A stretch of DNA of 64,000 bases from Solirubrobacterales bacterium (GTDB taxonomy: Bacteria; Actinomycetota; Thermoleophilia; Solirubrobacterales; Solirubrobacteraceae), in contig PLFX01000026.1 in NCBI GenBank assembly GCA_003138355.1, positions 1 to 64,000 on the forward strand, written 5' to 3'. The notes below the pieces were generated by a model. It did not search any database. It was not told the origin of the DNA and saw only the letters and a program-made list of their open reading frames with translations. Made by a program: the position numbers and the translations under genes. This document shows positions 42,047 through 52,714 of the stretch, piece after piece (within the stretch, counting starts at the first letter, position 1; every line of letters begins with the position of its first letter).

Positions 42047-44218
42047 TTAGCGACCTCCTTGCGCTGCGGCGACGGCGGCTTGACCGTAGCTGATTCCACC
42101 GTCGTTCGGCGGTACGAGGCGGTGCGTGAGCACGCGAAAGCCGCGTGCCGTCAGCCCGCCGGCGATCGATTGCACCAACCGCAGGTTCTGGAAGCTCCCG
42201 CCGGAGAGCACGACGGTTCGAGGCGTGGCGGCCGCTTCACATGCGGTGATTGCGGCGGCGGCGAGCCCCTCGTGGAACGCGGCCGCGATCTCCTCCCGCG
42301 GGCGCCCGGCGGCGAGGTCGTCATGCACGGCGGCGACGAGGTCGCTGCCATAGATCAGCTCGTCCGTCACGCGGCACGCGTAGGGCTCGGCCGGGGTGCT
42401 CCCGGCGAGTTCCTCGAGAGCGATCGCCGCCTGCCCCTCATAGCTCACGTGTTCGAACCCGCAGACGAGCGCGGCGACCGCATCGAACAACCGCCCGGCG
42501 CCGGAGGTGGACGGCGCGCCGATGCGCAGGCCCTGGCGCACATCGGGCCAGCGCTCGAACGGCACCGGCCTGCGCGCGCGCTCGAGGTAGGCACCGGCGA
42601 TCCGCCACGGCTCGCGAATCGCCGCCTCGCCGCCGGGCAGGGCGACCGGCTCCAGATGGGCGAGCCGCTCGAACCCAGCGAGGTCGCAGCGCAGCAGCTC
42701 CCCGCCCCAAAGCGTGCCGTCGCTGCCGAGGCCCGTCCCGTCGAAGACGAGTGCGAGGGCCGGCGCGGTCACGCCGTGTTCGGCGAGGCAGGCAGCGGCG
42801 TGCGCGTGGTGGTGCTGCACGCGCACGAGCTCTGCGTCCTGTTCGAGCGCCCAGCGCGTTGAGGCGTAGTCGGGGTGCAGGTCGCAGGCGATGATCTCGG
42901 GTCGCAGCGCGAGCGCTTCGAGCGTGAGTGCAACGTCGGCCGCGAACGCCTCGCGCGCCGCGGGCGCGTCGAGGTCTCCGAGGTGCGCCGATAGCCACGC
43001 GCGCTGCCCGTGGGCCACGCAGAAGGTTGCCTTCAGCTCGGCGCCAGCGGCGAGCAGCGGGTGGCGGGCCGCCACCGGCAGCGCGAGCCAGTCCGGCGCG
43101 TGGCCGCGCGAGCGACGGATCGGAAAGGCGGCGCGCACGACGGAGTCCTCGCAGCGGCGGTGGATCGGGCGGTCGTGGTCGAGAAAGGCGTCGGCCAGCC
43201 ACCGCAGGCGCCGACGTGCCTCGTCGTCGTCGATGCAGATCGGCTCGTCGGTGAGGTTTCCGCTCGTCATCACGAGTGGCCGCCCCGCATCGGCCACCAG
43301 CAGGTGATGGAGCGGCGTGTAGGGCGTCATCACGCCGACCCAGCGGCTGTCCGGGGCGACGGACGCTGCGAGCGGAGAGCTTGCGCGCCGGCGCGCGATG
43401 ACGATCGGGCGCGCCGGCGACTCGAGCAGGGCGCGCTCGGCGGCGGTCAGTCGGACGAGCTGTGCGGGCGCGGTGGTCATGACCGCGAGCGGCTTCGCCT
43501 CACGCTGCTTGCGCTCGCGCAGCCGCGCCACGGCCGCCTCGTTGGTCGCATCGCACGCGAGGTGGTAGCCGCCGAGGCCCTTTACGGCGAGGATGCCGCC
43601 GTCGCGCAGGATCGCCAGCGCCGCGTCGAGCCCCAGGCGTAGTTGCGGCCCGCAATCCGGGCAGCAGATCGTCTCCGCATGGTGGCGACGGTCGCGCGGA
43701 TCCTCGTACTCGGCTCGACAGCGTTCGCATAGCGGGAACTGCGCCATCGTCGTGTGCGCACGGTCGTAGGGCAGGCTCTTGACGATCGTGAAGCGCGGTC
43801 CGCAGTGCGTGCAGGTGATGAACGGATGGCGGTAGCGGCGATTGGCGGGGTCGAACAGCTCGCGCACGCATTCCGCGCAGGTGGCGACGTCCGGCGGCAG
43901 CGGGGTCGCGCCGGGCGCTGCCGCGCCCGTGCTGCGCCGGATCTCGAAGCCCTGGGCCCCGGTGACGGGCAGCAGCTCGACCTCGACCGTCGCGACGCGC
44001 GCGAGCGGCGGCGCCTCCGCGGCGATCGCCAGGGCGAAGCGCTCGAGCGCCGCGGGCGGTCCCTCGACCTCGGTGACGACGACCCCGCCGTCGTTTCGCA
44101 CGTGGCCTGTGAGCTCGTGGCGGTGCGCCAGGGCGTGAACGAACGGCCGGAACCCAACCCCCTGAACCACCCCCGTCACTCGCACCCTACGGCGCTCCGG
44201 GAGCGGCGAGGCAGGCAT
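42047..44218 (-). CDS. hypF: Carbamoyltransferase HypF
   Basis: 723 residues. Makes the carbamoyl thioester on HypE from carbamoyl phosphate and ATP. Domain order: acylphosphatase (VTGVVQGVGFRPFVH), two zinc fingers (CAECVRELF ... CTHCGPRF; CERCRAEYEDP ... CCPDCGP), YrdC-like (LAVKGLGGYHLACDA) and a Kae1-like C-terminus (VQHHHAHAAACLAEHG, VLSGGSFQNLRLV). Length normal. The stop of hypA meets its start. Confidence 0.96.
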   Translation of the reverse strand: MPASPLPERRRVRVTGVVQGVGFRPFVHALAHRHELTGHVRNDGGVVVTEVEGPPAALERFALAIAAEAPPLARVATVEVELLPVTGAQGFEIRRSTGAAAPGATPLPPDVATCAECVRELFDPANRRYRHPFITCTHCGPRFTIVKSLPYDRAHTTMAQFPLCERCRAEYEDPRDRRHHAETICCPDCGPQLRLGLDAALAILRDGGILAVKGLGGYHLACDATNEAAVARLRERKQREAKPLAVMTTAPAQLVRLTAAERALLESPARPIVIARRRASSPLAASVAPDSRWVGVMTPYTPLHHLLVADAGRPLVMTSGNLTDEPICIDDDEARRRLRWLADAFLDHDRPIHRRCEDSVVRAAFPIRRSRGHAPDWLALPVAARHPLLAAGAELKATFCVAHGQRAWLSAHLGDLDAPAAREAFAADVALTLEALALRPEIIACDLHPDYASTRWALEQDAELVRVQHHHAHAAACLAEHGVTAPALALVFDGTGLGSDGTLWGGELLRCDLAGFERLAHLEPVALPGGEAAIREPWRIAGAYLERARRPVPFERWPDVRQGLRIGAPSTSGAGRLFDAVAALVCGFEHVSYEGQAAIALEELAGSTPAEPYACRVTDELIYGSDLVAAVHDDLAAGRPREEIAAAFHEGLAAAAITACEAAATPRTVVLSGGSFQNLRLVQSIAGGLTARGFRVLTHRLVPPNDGGISYGQAAVAAAQGGR

Positions 44219-44481
44219 TAGTCGGGGACCTCGATGGCGGTCAGCAGGATGTCCTGGGCGTGCGGGTCATCGATCTCGCCCTTCTCCTCGATCTCGACGC
44301 GCGCCCCCTCGGCGCGCGTTCCGCGCGACGCCTCCTCGAAATGCTCGCGTAGGTGCTCGGGCGAAATGTGCGCGAGCGCCCCGAGCTGCAGGTGGACGGC
44401 GCTGATCTGCGCCACCCCCTGCTCGTCGGCGATCCGCTCGAGCTTGTTCATGATGTCCTTGAGCAGCGTGGCTTCATGCAT
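44218..44481 (-). CDS. hypA: HypA-like protein lacking the zinc-ribbon
   Basis: 87 residues against about 113-118 for HypA. The nickel-binding N-terminus is intact ([15 protein letters not shown]) and the fold follows HypA (VHLQLGALAHISPEHLREHFEEA), but the entire CxxC ... CxxC zinc module is missing and the protein has no cysteines. It may still insert nickel, or a separate protein could provide the zinc part. HypB, its usual GTPase partner, is absent from the window. Confidence 0.78.
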   Translation of the reverse strand: MHEATLLKDIMNKLERIADEQGVAQISAVHLQLGALAHISPEHLREHFEEASRGTRAEGARVEIEEKGEIDDPHAQDILLTAIEVPD

Positions 44482-44992
44482 CGTCGGTCGGCCCTTCGGC
44501 CCCTCCGTCCTCTGTATGCAGCACCTCTTCGTGGACTTGCTCGACGAGGCTCTTCAGAGCGTCTGCGACGCGCGGGGAGAGCTCCTCGCCGGCGGTGAAC
44601 CTATCGCCCTCGATGCCGTAAACGATCAATCTGCCCGGCAGGCGCCCCAGGGCGCGGCCGAGCTCGATCGCCTGGCCGAGACCGACGGCGTGCGTCGAGG
44701 GGGCACCAGCCACCGATGCGGGAAGCGGCTCGACGGTGGCGTCCAGGCGCTGAATCGTCCCTGCGTCGGCACCTGAAGATACGGCGTCGATCACGATCGC
44801 GCACCCCGCGCCTTCCCAGATGTCGAGCAAGCCGATTGGTTCGCCCTCGAACTCGGCCGCTCGCAGGCCTTGGTTGCGCAACATGCGGACCGCCTCCAGC
44901 CCCGCAGCGTCGTCGCTGCGGTAGCGGTTGCCGACGCCGATGACGAGGACGCTAGGAGCGGTCGACGGTGAGCTCGAGGAAGTGGGTCGCAC
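44474..44992 (-). CDS. NiFe hydrogenase maturation protease
   Basis: About 172 residues of the HyaD/HycI family. Visible: [19 protein letters not shown] (nickel ligand Asp/Glu region), [37 protein letters not shown]. It cleaves the C-terminal peptide of the large subunit after nickel insertion. GTG 44992 is the only likely start near the conserved region. The family normally begins within a few residues of it. It overlaps the large-subunit 3' end by 41 bases and hypA by 8. Confidence 0.88.
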   Translation of the reverse strand: MRPTSSSSPSTAPSVLVIGVGNRYRSDDAAGLEAVRMLRNQGLRAAEFEGEPIGLLDIWEGAGCAIVIDAVSSGADAGTIQRLDATVEPLPASVAGAPSTHAVGLGQAIELGRALGRLPGRLIVYGIEGDRFTAGEELSPRVADALKSLVEQVHEEVLHTEDGGAEGPTDDA

Positions 44993-46253
44993 AGGAGATG
45001 CAGGGGTCGTGGTTGCGGATGGCCTGCTCGCAGCGCAGCCGTAGCTGCTCGTCGGGCAGGTCAATACCCTCGGTTACGACCGCGCGAAGGTCTTCCTCGA
45101 TCGCGAGCTGGTTCTGCGAGGTCGGCGGGACGATCTGGGCGTCGAGGATCGTGCCCTCGTCGTCGATCTCGTAGCGGTGGTAGAGCAGGCCGCGCGGCGC
45201 CTCGCTGGCGCCATGGCCGACGCCGCGGCGCGGCTGCACGTCCACGAAGGGAGCGTCCGGCTCCTCGTAGCGCTCGGCAAGCTCGACCGCCTCGTCGAGC
45301 ACCTCGACGAGCTCGACCGAGCGCACGATGATGCTCTTGAAAGGGTTGAAGGTGGGCGCGCGCAGGCCGGCCTCGCGCGCGGCCTCCTGCGCGACCGGCC
45401 GGAGCCGGTCGGCGGCGAGGTTGAAGCGCGCGAGCGGGCCGGTCAGGTAGCTCGCTCCATGAAGGCGCGCGTGGAGTGCGTTCGAGTGCTCGACGTGCTC
45501 TTCGACGACGTGCTCGCCGAAGTGAGCGACCGGGAAGCGCAGCCCGCCGCCGGTGACGATCTCGCCGCGCTCGATCGGGTATTCGCCGGGGTGGCTGAGC
45601 ACGAGCAGATCGGTCTCGCGCTCGACGTCGGGGAAGTCGAGCTTCGAGGTCCAGCGGACAGTGTCGAGCGCGATCTCCCGTACCGCCTGGAGCTCGTCGC
45701 GCAGGCCGCGGACCTCCGCCTGCGCGGGCGCCTTGTAGAAGCCGCCGACGCGGACGTTGATCGGATGGATCGCGCGACCGCCGACGATTTCGAGGATCTC
45801 GTTGCCGAGCTTCTTCATCCGCAAGCCCTGCTCGACGATCTCGCGGTGGTCGGCCGCCATCTCGACCGCGCCCGTGTAGCCGAGGAAGTCCGGGGCGTGC
45901 AGCATGTAGACATGCAGCGCGTGGCTCTCGATCCACTCAGCGCAGTAGAGCAGCCGGCGCAGGTCGCGAATCGGCCCCTCGTCGATCGTGATCCCGCACG
46001 CGTCCTCCATCGCACGGACCGCGCTGGTCTGGTAGGCGACCGGGCAGATGCCGCAAATCCGCGCGGTGATGTCGGGCGCCTCGGTGAAGGCACGCCCGCG
46101 CAGCAGGGCCTCGAAGAAGCGCGGCGGCTCATAGATCCGCAGCTTGACGTCGACGATCTCGGTGCCGTCGATCTTCACATACATCGCACCCTCGCCCTCG
46201 ACGCGCGCGAGGTAGTCGGTGCGGATCGTGCGCGTGCGCTGGGCTTCGCTCAC
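44952..46253 (-). CDS. hydA: Group 3b NiFe hydrogenase large (alpha) subunit
   Basis: 433 residues. N-terminal Ni-Fe ligands in [11 protein letters not shown] (C67, C70) and C-terminal ligands in DPCISCATH (C418, C421) before a 9-residue tail (FLELTVDRS) that the protease would remove. The motif [11 protein letters not shown] and the operon partners match the group 3b NAD(P)-linked enzymes. It catalyses H2/H+ exchange. GTG 46253 gives the family start ([12 protein letters not shown]) and overlaps the small-subunit stop (GTGA). Cytoplasmic: no Tat signal on either subunit. Confidence 0.96.
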   Translation of the reverse strand: MSEAQRTRTIRTDYLARVEGEGAMYVKIDGTEIVDVKLRIYEPPRFFEALLRGRAFTEAPDITARICGICPVAYQTSAVRAMEDACGITIDEGPIRDLRRLLYCAEWIESHALHVYMLHAPDFLGYTGAVEMAADHREIVEQGLRMKKLGNEILEIVGGRAIHPINVRVGGFYKAPAQAEVRGLRDELQAVREIALDTVRWTSKLDFPDVERETDLLVLSHPGEYPIERGEIVTGGGLRFPVAHFGEHVVEEHVEHSNALHARLHGASYLTGPLARFNLAADRLRPVAQEAAREAGLRAPTFNPFKSIIVRSVELVEVLDEAVELAERYEEPDAPFVDVQPRRGVGHGASEAPRGLLYHRYEIDDEGTILDAQIVPPTSQNQLAIEEDLRAVVTEGIDLPDEQLRLRCEQAIRNHDPCISCATHFLELTVDRS

Positions 46254-47011
46254 AGTTCGCTCGCCTCCTTGAACGCCGGGGCCGCGGCGTTGAACGTGCG
46301 GTAAAGGCGAAACAGGTCGATCTGCTCGGCGCCGTTCACCGCGAGTTGCGCGTTGAGCGCAGCGGCGTTGGGCGACTCCATCGGTCCGTAGCAGCCGAAG
46401 CAACCGCGGTCATACGCCGGGCAGATCGCGCCGCAGCCGGCGTGGGTGACGGGGCCAAGGCAAGGCGTTCCGTGGGCGACCATCACGCACACGGTGCCGC
46501 GCTGCTTGCATTCGACGCAGACGCTGTGCTCTCGCACGCGCGGCCGGCGCCCGGCGAGCAGCGCACCGATCACCTCGAGCAGCTGCGCTTTGTTGATCGG
46601 GCATCCCCGCAGCTCGAAGTCGACCGGGACGTGGGCGCTGATCGGCGTCGAGTCGCGCAGCGTGCTGATGTACTCGGGCGAGGCGTAGACGACGCGCGTG
46701 TACTCCCCGACGTCGGCGAAGTTGCGCAGCGCCTGGATCCCGCCGGCGGTCGCGCAGGCGCCGATCGTGATCAGCGCGCCCGACTGCTCGCGCACCTCGT
46801 GGATGCGCTCGGCATCGTGCAGGTTCGTGATCGAGCCCTCGACGATCGAGACGTCGTAGGGCCCCTCGACCACCTCGCTCGTCGCCTCGAGGAAGTAGGC
46901 GATGTCGATCTGCCCGGCGAGCGCGAGCAGATCGTCCTCGCAGTCGAGCAGGCTGAGCTGGCAGCCGTCGCAGGACGAGAACTTCCAAACGGCAACCTTT
47001 GCCTTGGCCAT
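46250..47011 (-). CDS. hydD: Group 3b NiFe hydrogenase small (delta) subunit
   Basis: 253 residues. Proximal [4Fe-4S] ligands in [29 protein letters not shown] and [14 protein letters not shown]. Further cysteines ([41 protein letters not shown]) fit medial and distal clusters. No signal peptide, as expected for group 3. It relays electrons between the NiFe site and the FAD/2Fe-2S subunit. Overlaps the gamma-subunit stop (TGATG). Confidence 0.95.
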   Translation of the reverse strand: MAKAKVAVWKFSSCDGCQLSLLDCEDDLLALAGQIDIAYFLEATSEVVEGPYDVSIVEGSITNLHDAERIHEVREQSGALITIGACATAGGIQALRNFADVGEYTRVVYASPEYISTLRDSTPISAHVPVDFELRGCPINKAQLLEVIGALLAGRRPRVREHSVCVECKQRGTVCVMVAHGTPCLGPVTHAGCGAICPAYDRGCFGCYGPMESPNAAALNAQLAVNGAEQIDLFRLYRTFNAAAPAFKEASEL

Positions 47012-47880
47012 CAGACGTCCCTCAGTTGGAGCCAGTGGGCGAGCGTCTGCCAGTCGAAGACCGGGCCGTCACGGCAGAGCAGCCAGGGACCGAGTTGGCA
47101 GTGTCCGCAGTGACCGATGCCGCACTGCATGTTGCGCTCGGTCGACACGTACAGCTGCTCGCCGTCGATGCCGAAGTCCGCGAGCGCAAGCGCCGTCAGG
47201 CGCATCATGATCTCGGGACCGCAGGTCAGGCCGGCGAAGCTCGCCGTGAGCCGTGCGCGGCCAATCAGCCGCGTGACAACCCCAACGTGACCGAGCCACT
47301 CCGGCCCCGCGCTGTCGACCGTCGCGTGGACCTCGAAGCCTTCCTCGCGCCAGCGCTCGAGCTCGTCGACGTAGAGCATCTGGCTCGCCGTGCGCGCGCC
47401 ATAGAGCAGCACGAGTCTGCCGTAGCGCTCGCGGTTGGCGATCATCGCGAGGATTGCCGGGCGCAGCGGCGCGAGCCCGATCCCGCCCGCGGCGACGACA
47501 ACGTCGCGGCCTTCGAGCAGCTCGACCGGCCAGGAGTTGCCAAACGGCCCGCGAACGCCAAGCACCTGACCCGGCTGGGCCTTGCAGATCGCCTGCGTCG
47601 CAAGCCCAACGGAGCGAACGGTGTGTACGAGCACGTCGGGCTCGCCGGGGTCGCCGCTGATCGAAATCGGGACCTCGCCCGAGCCGCCGGCCTCGATCAT
47701 CGTGAACTGGCCTGGCGCGAAGTGCAGCCCGGCGTCGTCGGCAACCGAGGTCAGCTCGAGCGTCCACGTGTCGCTCGTGTCCTGGCGCTTCGAGCGCACT
47801 ACGAACGGCTCCGGGACCATCGGCCCGGGCTCGTCGTGGCGCTCGCGCTCAGGCGGTGACTTCAGACTTGCCATAGACAT
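47011..47880 (-). CDS. hydG: Group 3b hydrogenase NAD(P)-binding flavoprotein (gamma) subunit
   Basis: 289 residues, ferredoxin-NADP reductase type. Flavin/nucleotide motifs [47 protein letters not shown], and C-terminal 2Fe-2S site [17 protein letters not shown]. It exchanges electrons with NADP(H) or NAD(H). Start is ATG 47880 (or 47874). The first about 20 residues overlap the cyclic-nucleotide-binding gene. Confidence 0.93.
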   Translation of the reverse strand: MSMASLKSPPERERHDEPGPMVPEPFVVRSKRQDTSDTWTLELTSVADDAGLHFAPGQFTMIEAGGSGEVPISISGDPGEPDVLVHTVRSVGLATQAICKAQPGQVLGVRGPFGNSWPVELLEGRDVVVAAGGIGLAPLRPAILAMIANRERYGRLVLLYGARTASQMLYVDELERWREEGFEVHATVDSAGPEWLGHVGVVTRLIGRARLTASFAGLTCGPEIMMRLTALALADFGIDGEQLYVSTERNMQCGIGHCGHCQLGPWLLCRDGPVFDWQTLAHWLQLRDV

Positions 47881-48302
47881 CGAGTAGTTGGAAACGGGTC
47901 GCCTGGAGGCGACTGATTACGTTGGCGGCGAAGCGCGACATCAGCTGGTAGCCGAGCTCGTGGTCCTCCGCCACCTTGCCGCGCAGGCAGGCCGCGTCGA
48001 ACTCGATCAGCTCGCACGCCTCGAGCGCGCGGGCGTCGAGCTGCCAGCGGTAGGGAGCGAACAGCCAGGACCAGCCAACCACCTCGCCGTGCTCGAGCGT
48101 CTCAATTCTTAATGGGCCGCGGCCAGGTGCATGCACTTCGAGCGCGACTAAGCCGCGGCGGATGAGGAAGAAGTGATCAGCCGGATCGCCCTCCGCGAAC
48201 AGCATCTCGCCAGCTCCGATGTGACGGTTGCGCCCGCAGCCGCCGATCAGCTTCAGCTGCTCCTCCGACAACCCGGCGAACGTCGGGACGTGTGCGATTA
48301 GC

Positions 48303-48319
<17 letters not shown>
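47849..48319 (-). CDS. Cyclic-nucleotide-binding domain protein in the hydrogenase operon
   Basis: 156 residues. A single CRP-like cNMP domain: [39 protein letters not shown], ending in a helix ([20 protein letters not shown]) with no HTH. It overlaps both hydB and hydG, so it is made together with the hydrogenase. The Arg that binds the phosphate in CRP is not evident. A regulatory or assembly subunit responding to a nucleotide or redox ligand is plausible but unproven. Confidence 0.85.
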
Positions 48320-49448
<1,129 letters not shown>

Positions 49449-49505
49449 CTGTCTCGATTATTCTCGCCTGTCTTGGGGCGGAGTTGTGGTTTTCCCGTGA
49501 TACGG

Positions 49506-50423
49506 CTACGGAACCGGCCCTGCCAGCGTGGTGGGCGTGCGCCCGAGGCGTTCAGGATCGAAGGCAGCGATCAGGTCGCGAGCCCCGAGCCGTGCCCCGG
49601 GTGAAGCCAGCCCGGCGCTGGCGGCGAGGAAGCCGACGACTTGCGCGGGGCTCTCGCCGGCGGCGAGGCGCTCCTCGAGCGTGACCGCGCCGTGGCGCTT
49701 GGCGAGCCGGCGGCCATCCGGGCCGAGGATCAGCGGGACGTGTACGTAGCGCGGGACCGGAAGCCCGAGCAGCTGGGCAAGCAGCACCTGTCGGGGCGTC
49801 GATTCGAGGAGGTCATCGCCGCGGACGACCTCGCCGATGCGCCGATCGGCATCATCGACGACGACCGCGAGGTTGTATGCCGGAACGTCGTCGCCGCGCC
49901 AGAGGACGAAGTCGTCGACCGCCCGGGCCTGCGCGCCGTGCAGACGGTCCGTGAAGGACACCGTCGTCGCGCGCGCGTCAAGGCGCCACGCGCGCGGCGC
50001 AGACGCACGCCGGCGCGCCGCACGCTCGCTCTGCGAAAGCGCGCGACAGGTGCCGCGGTAGGCGCCACTACGATTGCCGACGTGCGGCGCGGACGCGGCG
50101 AGCCGCACCTCCGTCCGTGTACACCAGCAGGGGTACGCGCGGCCTGCGCGGCGCAACTCTTCGGAGGCCTCGCGGTGGCGCTCCCGGCGCGCGCTCTGGC
50201 GGACGATCTGCCCGTCCCAGTCGAGGCCGATCGCGCGCAGCTCGCGCAGTTGGGCGCGCTCGTGCTCGGGACGGGAGCGCTGTGGGTCGAGATCCTCGAT
50301 CCGCAGCAGGAAGCGCCCCCCGTGCGAGCGTGCGAAGAGCCAGGCGATCAGCGCCGTACGGAGGTTGCCGAGGTGCAGTGGTCCGCTCGGACTCGGTGCA
50401 TAACGGCCGTCGTGCTCGCCCAC
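49506..50423 (-). CDS. gluQ: Glutamyl-Q tRNA(Asp) synthetase
   Basis: 305 residues, a GluRS catalytic core without the anticodon-binding domain. HIGH-like RYAPSPSGPLHLGNLRTALI, LLRIEDLDPQRSRPEH, zinc-knuckle cysteines in YPCWCTRTEV ... YRGTCRAL, and KMSKS-like RLAKRHGAV. It attaches Glu to the queuosine base of tRNA-Asp. No GlnRS/GluRS C-terminus. GTG 50423 matches the family start. Divergent from the ECF sigma gene (48-bp gap). Confidence 0.88.
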   Translation of the reverse strand: MGEHDGRYAPSPSGPLHLGNLRTALIAWLFARSHGGRFLLRIEDLDPQRSRPEHERAQLRELRAIGLDWDGQIVRQSARRERHREASEELRRAGRAYPCWCTRTEVRLAASAPHVGNRSGAYRGTCRALSQSERAARRRASAPRAWRLDARATTVSFTDRLHGAQARAVDDFVLWRGDDVPAYNLAVVVDDADRRIGEVVRGDDLLESTPRQVLLAQLLGLPVPRYVHVPLILGPDGRRLAKRHGAVTLEERLAAGESPAQVVGFLAASAGLASPGARLGARDLIAAFDPERLGRTPTTLAGPVP

Positions 50424-50471
50424 CGCGCCAGGATGGCAGCTGCGGTGCGCCGCGGCCGCTACAGTCGCCTG

Positions 50472-50999
50472 GTGCTGGATCCGGACTCGCTCGCGGCTCA
50501 CACAGATCGGCTCTACCGTGCCGCCTGGGCGTTGTGTGGCTCGCCCCACGATGCCGAGGATCTCGTGCAGGAGACGTTCGCACGCGTGCTCGCGCGCCCA
50601 CGGATCTTGCGCGGCGAGAACGAGCTCGCCTACCTTATGCATGCGCTGCGCAACACGTTCCTCAGCGACCGTCGGAAGGCGGCGCGGCGGCCCTCGATCG
50701 TGGCCACGGCGATCGAGGATCTCCCGCTCGAGGCGAGCGACCCGCGCACAGCGCCTGAAGCGGCACTGGCCGCGAGCGAGGTGCTCGCCGCGGTTGCGCA
50801 ACTCGAGGAGAGCTTCCGCTTGGCGCTGATCGCCGTCGACATCGTCGGTCTCTCCTATGCCGAGGCCGCGCGCGCCCTCGGTACGCGAGAGGCAACAATC
50901 ACGACGCGGCTCTACCGAGCCCGGCAGCGGCTGGCGCGTCAGCTCGCACCGACCGACCGGGAAGGAACCACCCCCGCCGTGCGTCTTAGAGACGAATGA
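50472..50999 (+). CDS. ECF-family RNA polymerase sigma factor
   Basis: About 175 residues. Region 2 (LYRAAWALCGSPHDAEDLVQ, ETFARVLARPRIL) and region 4 (DIVGLSYAEAARALGTREAT, RLYRARQRLARQL) are clear. It directs transcription of stress or envelope genes. GTG 50472 (LDPDSLAAHTDRLY) is preferred. ATG 50433 would add 13 residues. Its stop overlaps the anti-sigma start (ATGA). No target promoters identified. Confidence 0.9.
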   Translation: MLDPDSLAAHTDRLYRAAWALCGSPHDAEDLVQETFARVLARPRILRGENELAYLMHALRNTFLSDRRKAARRPSIVATAIEDLPLEASDPRTAPEAALAASEVLAAVAQLEESFRLALIAVDIVGLSYAEAARALGTREATITTRLYRARQRLARQLAPTDREGTTPAVRLRDE

Positions 51000-51745
51000 T
51001 CTTGCGCGCTAACAAGAAGGCTGCGGAACAGGCCGCGATCACGCGGCTTGCGGACGGCAGCGCGACCGAGGCCGAGCGGGCGCGGCTCGAGGCCGCCGTG
51101 GCGCGCTCGCCGGAGCTCGCCGCGGAGCTTGCCGAGCAGCGCCGGGTGGTCGCGATGCTCGCCTCGCTCGACGTTGGCGCGCCGGCGAGCCTGCATCAGC
51201 GCCTCGTCGCGCCTGAGCCGCCCACGGCGCGCCGGCGCGCGCGGCCGACCAGCCGTATCGCGATCGTGACGGTCGTTCTGATCGCGCTCCTCGTATTCGC
51301 GATCGCCCGACCGGTCGGGCACGCGAACGTGCGCAGCGTCGTCGCGATCGCGCTCGCGACCGGTGACGGCGTTCCCCCGGGGGTGAGCTCGCACGACCAC
51401 GCGCTGCTCGGCGTCGCGATCGACCGGGTGGCGTTCCCCAACTGGTCCACTCGCGGCTGGCGGACCAGCGGCTCGCGGATCGACACGCTCGGCGGCCAGC
51501 ACGTCGAGACCGTCTATTACACCGCCGAAGGCTATGAGCGCGTTGGCTACGCGATCGTCGGTGGCGCCGCGCTGCGTATCACCGGCGCGCGGCGTGCGGC
51601 GACGCGTGGCGGCGTCAGCTACTGGACGATCCCCGACGGCAGGGCGAGCGTCGTCACCTGGCGTCGCGACGGCCACACCTGTGTGCTCGCTTCGCGCCAC
51701 GCGCCGGTCAGCGCCTTGATCGCGCTGGCTTCGGTGAGCGCCTAG
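50996..51745 (+). CDS. Probable anti-sigma factor
   Basis: 249 residues. N-terminal helical cytoplasmic domain (about 1-75) with anti-sigma-like layout (ITRLADGSATEAERARLEAA) but without the HxxxCxxC zinc motif, one membrane helix (about 85-105, IAIVTVVLIALLVFAIA) and an extracytoplasmic domain with YTAEGYERVGYAIVGGAALR. It is translationally coupled to the sigma gene, as expected for its regulator. The identity as anti-sigma is inferred from position and topology. Confidence 0.78.
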   Translation: MILRANKKAAEQAAITRLADGSATEAERARLEAAVARSPELAAELAEQRRVVAMLASLDVGAPASLHQRLVAPEPPTARRRARPTSRIAIVTVVLIALLVFAIARPVGHANVRSVVAIALATGDGVPPGVSSHDHALLGVAIDRVAFPNWSTRGWRTSGSRIDTLGGQHVETVYYTAEGYERVGYAIVGGAALRITGARRAATRGGVSYWTIPDGRASVVTWRRDGHTCVLASRHAPVSALIALASVSA

Positions 51746-51874
51746 GCCAGGGCTGACGGGCCCGATCCCGCGCGGAGTCGTCATCCTCGCGGGCTCGAGA
51801 TGCGCTCGCTCTCGCGCGGCGCTCTGGCTTCGACGTTGCTCCCGGTGCGCGCGACGCGGTACAACACGCGCGCG

Positions 51875-52714
51875 ATGAGCAGCCGAGAAGGCCGTCCCAG
51901 CACGGCTCAGCAGGCCGGTCCCGCGACGGCTACGCCGGCGCCGCTGGCGTGCATCGATGGCGTGCTCACCCCCCTTGCCGAGGCACGGATCCCCGTCAGC
52001 GACGAGGGTCTCGTGCGCGGCGATGGAGTGTTCGAGGTCATTCGACTCTACGACGGGGTGCCGTTCGCGCTCGAGCGCCACCTCGCGCGACTGGCGAACT
52101 CGGCCGCGGGACTGCGGCTCCCCCTCGACATTGAGGCGGTGCGCGCGGACATCGAGAGGATCCTCGCCGAGCCCAACCCGGGCGGCGCACTGCTGCGACT
52201 GATCGTGACGCGCGGCGGCCGGCGGATCGCCATGCTCGAGGCGCTGCCCGTGCTTGGCGAAAGCGTCGCACTCGCGAGCGTCACCTACTCACCGACACGC
52301 GTGCTCGACGGGGTCAAGTCGCTCTCCTATGCGGCGAACATGCTCGCCTCGCGGCTCGCTCGCGAGCGCGGCTTCGACGAGGCGTTGCTCGTGAGCCCGC
52401 ACCGACGCGTTCTCGAATGCCCGACGGCGTCGTTCTTTGCGGTCGAGGCGGGCGCGATCGTCACCCCGCCCCTGTCGGAGCGCATTCTCGATTCGATCAC
52501 TCGTGCACTGGTGCTCGAGCTCGCCGATGTCGATGAGCAGCCGATCACGGTCGACGAGCTCGAGTCGATCGACGAGGCTTTCATCGCTTCGTCGGTCGCG
52601 GAGGTCATGCCGGTGCGAAGGATCGACGAGCGCGAGCTCCCGGCACCGGGTCCGCTCACGCTCGGCCTTGCCACGGCGCTGCGCGCGCGGATCGCAGCGG
52701 TCACGGCGGGCTGA
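51875..52714 (+). CDS. Class IV PLP aminotransferase (branched-chain/4-amino-4-deoxychorismate lyase type)
   Basis: 279 residues. Class IV fold: CIDGVLTPLAEARIPVSDEG, LVRGDGVFEVIR, PLP-Lys in GVKSLSYAANMLASRLA, ECPTASFFAVEAG, and the late SSVAEVMPVRRID. Candidates are branched-chain aminotransferase, D-amino acid aminotransferase or aminodeoxychorismate lyase, and the sequence does not decide. ATG 51875 (MSSREGR). The frame opens 25 codons above without conserved content. Its TGA overlaps the wecB ATG (TGATG). Confidence 0.85.
   Translation: MSSREGRPSTAQQAGPATATPAPLACIDGVLTPLAEARIPVSDEGLVRGDGVFEVIRLYDGVPFALERHLARLANSAAGLRLPLDIEAVRADIERILAEPNPGGALLRLIVTRGGRRIAMLEALPVLGESVALASVTYSPTRVLDGVKSLSYAANMLASRLARERGFDEALLVSPHRRVLECPTASFFAVEAGAIVTPPLSERILDSITRALVLELADVDEQPITVDELESIDEAFIASSVAEVMPVRRIDERELPAPGPLTLGLATALRARIAAVTAG

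Noticed and set aside
45177-46304. Plus-strand frame of 375 codons over the hydrogenase large subunit
   Set aside because: Antisense to hydA, which has both NiFe ligand motifs.
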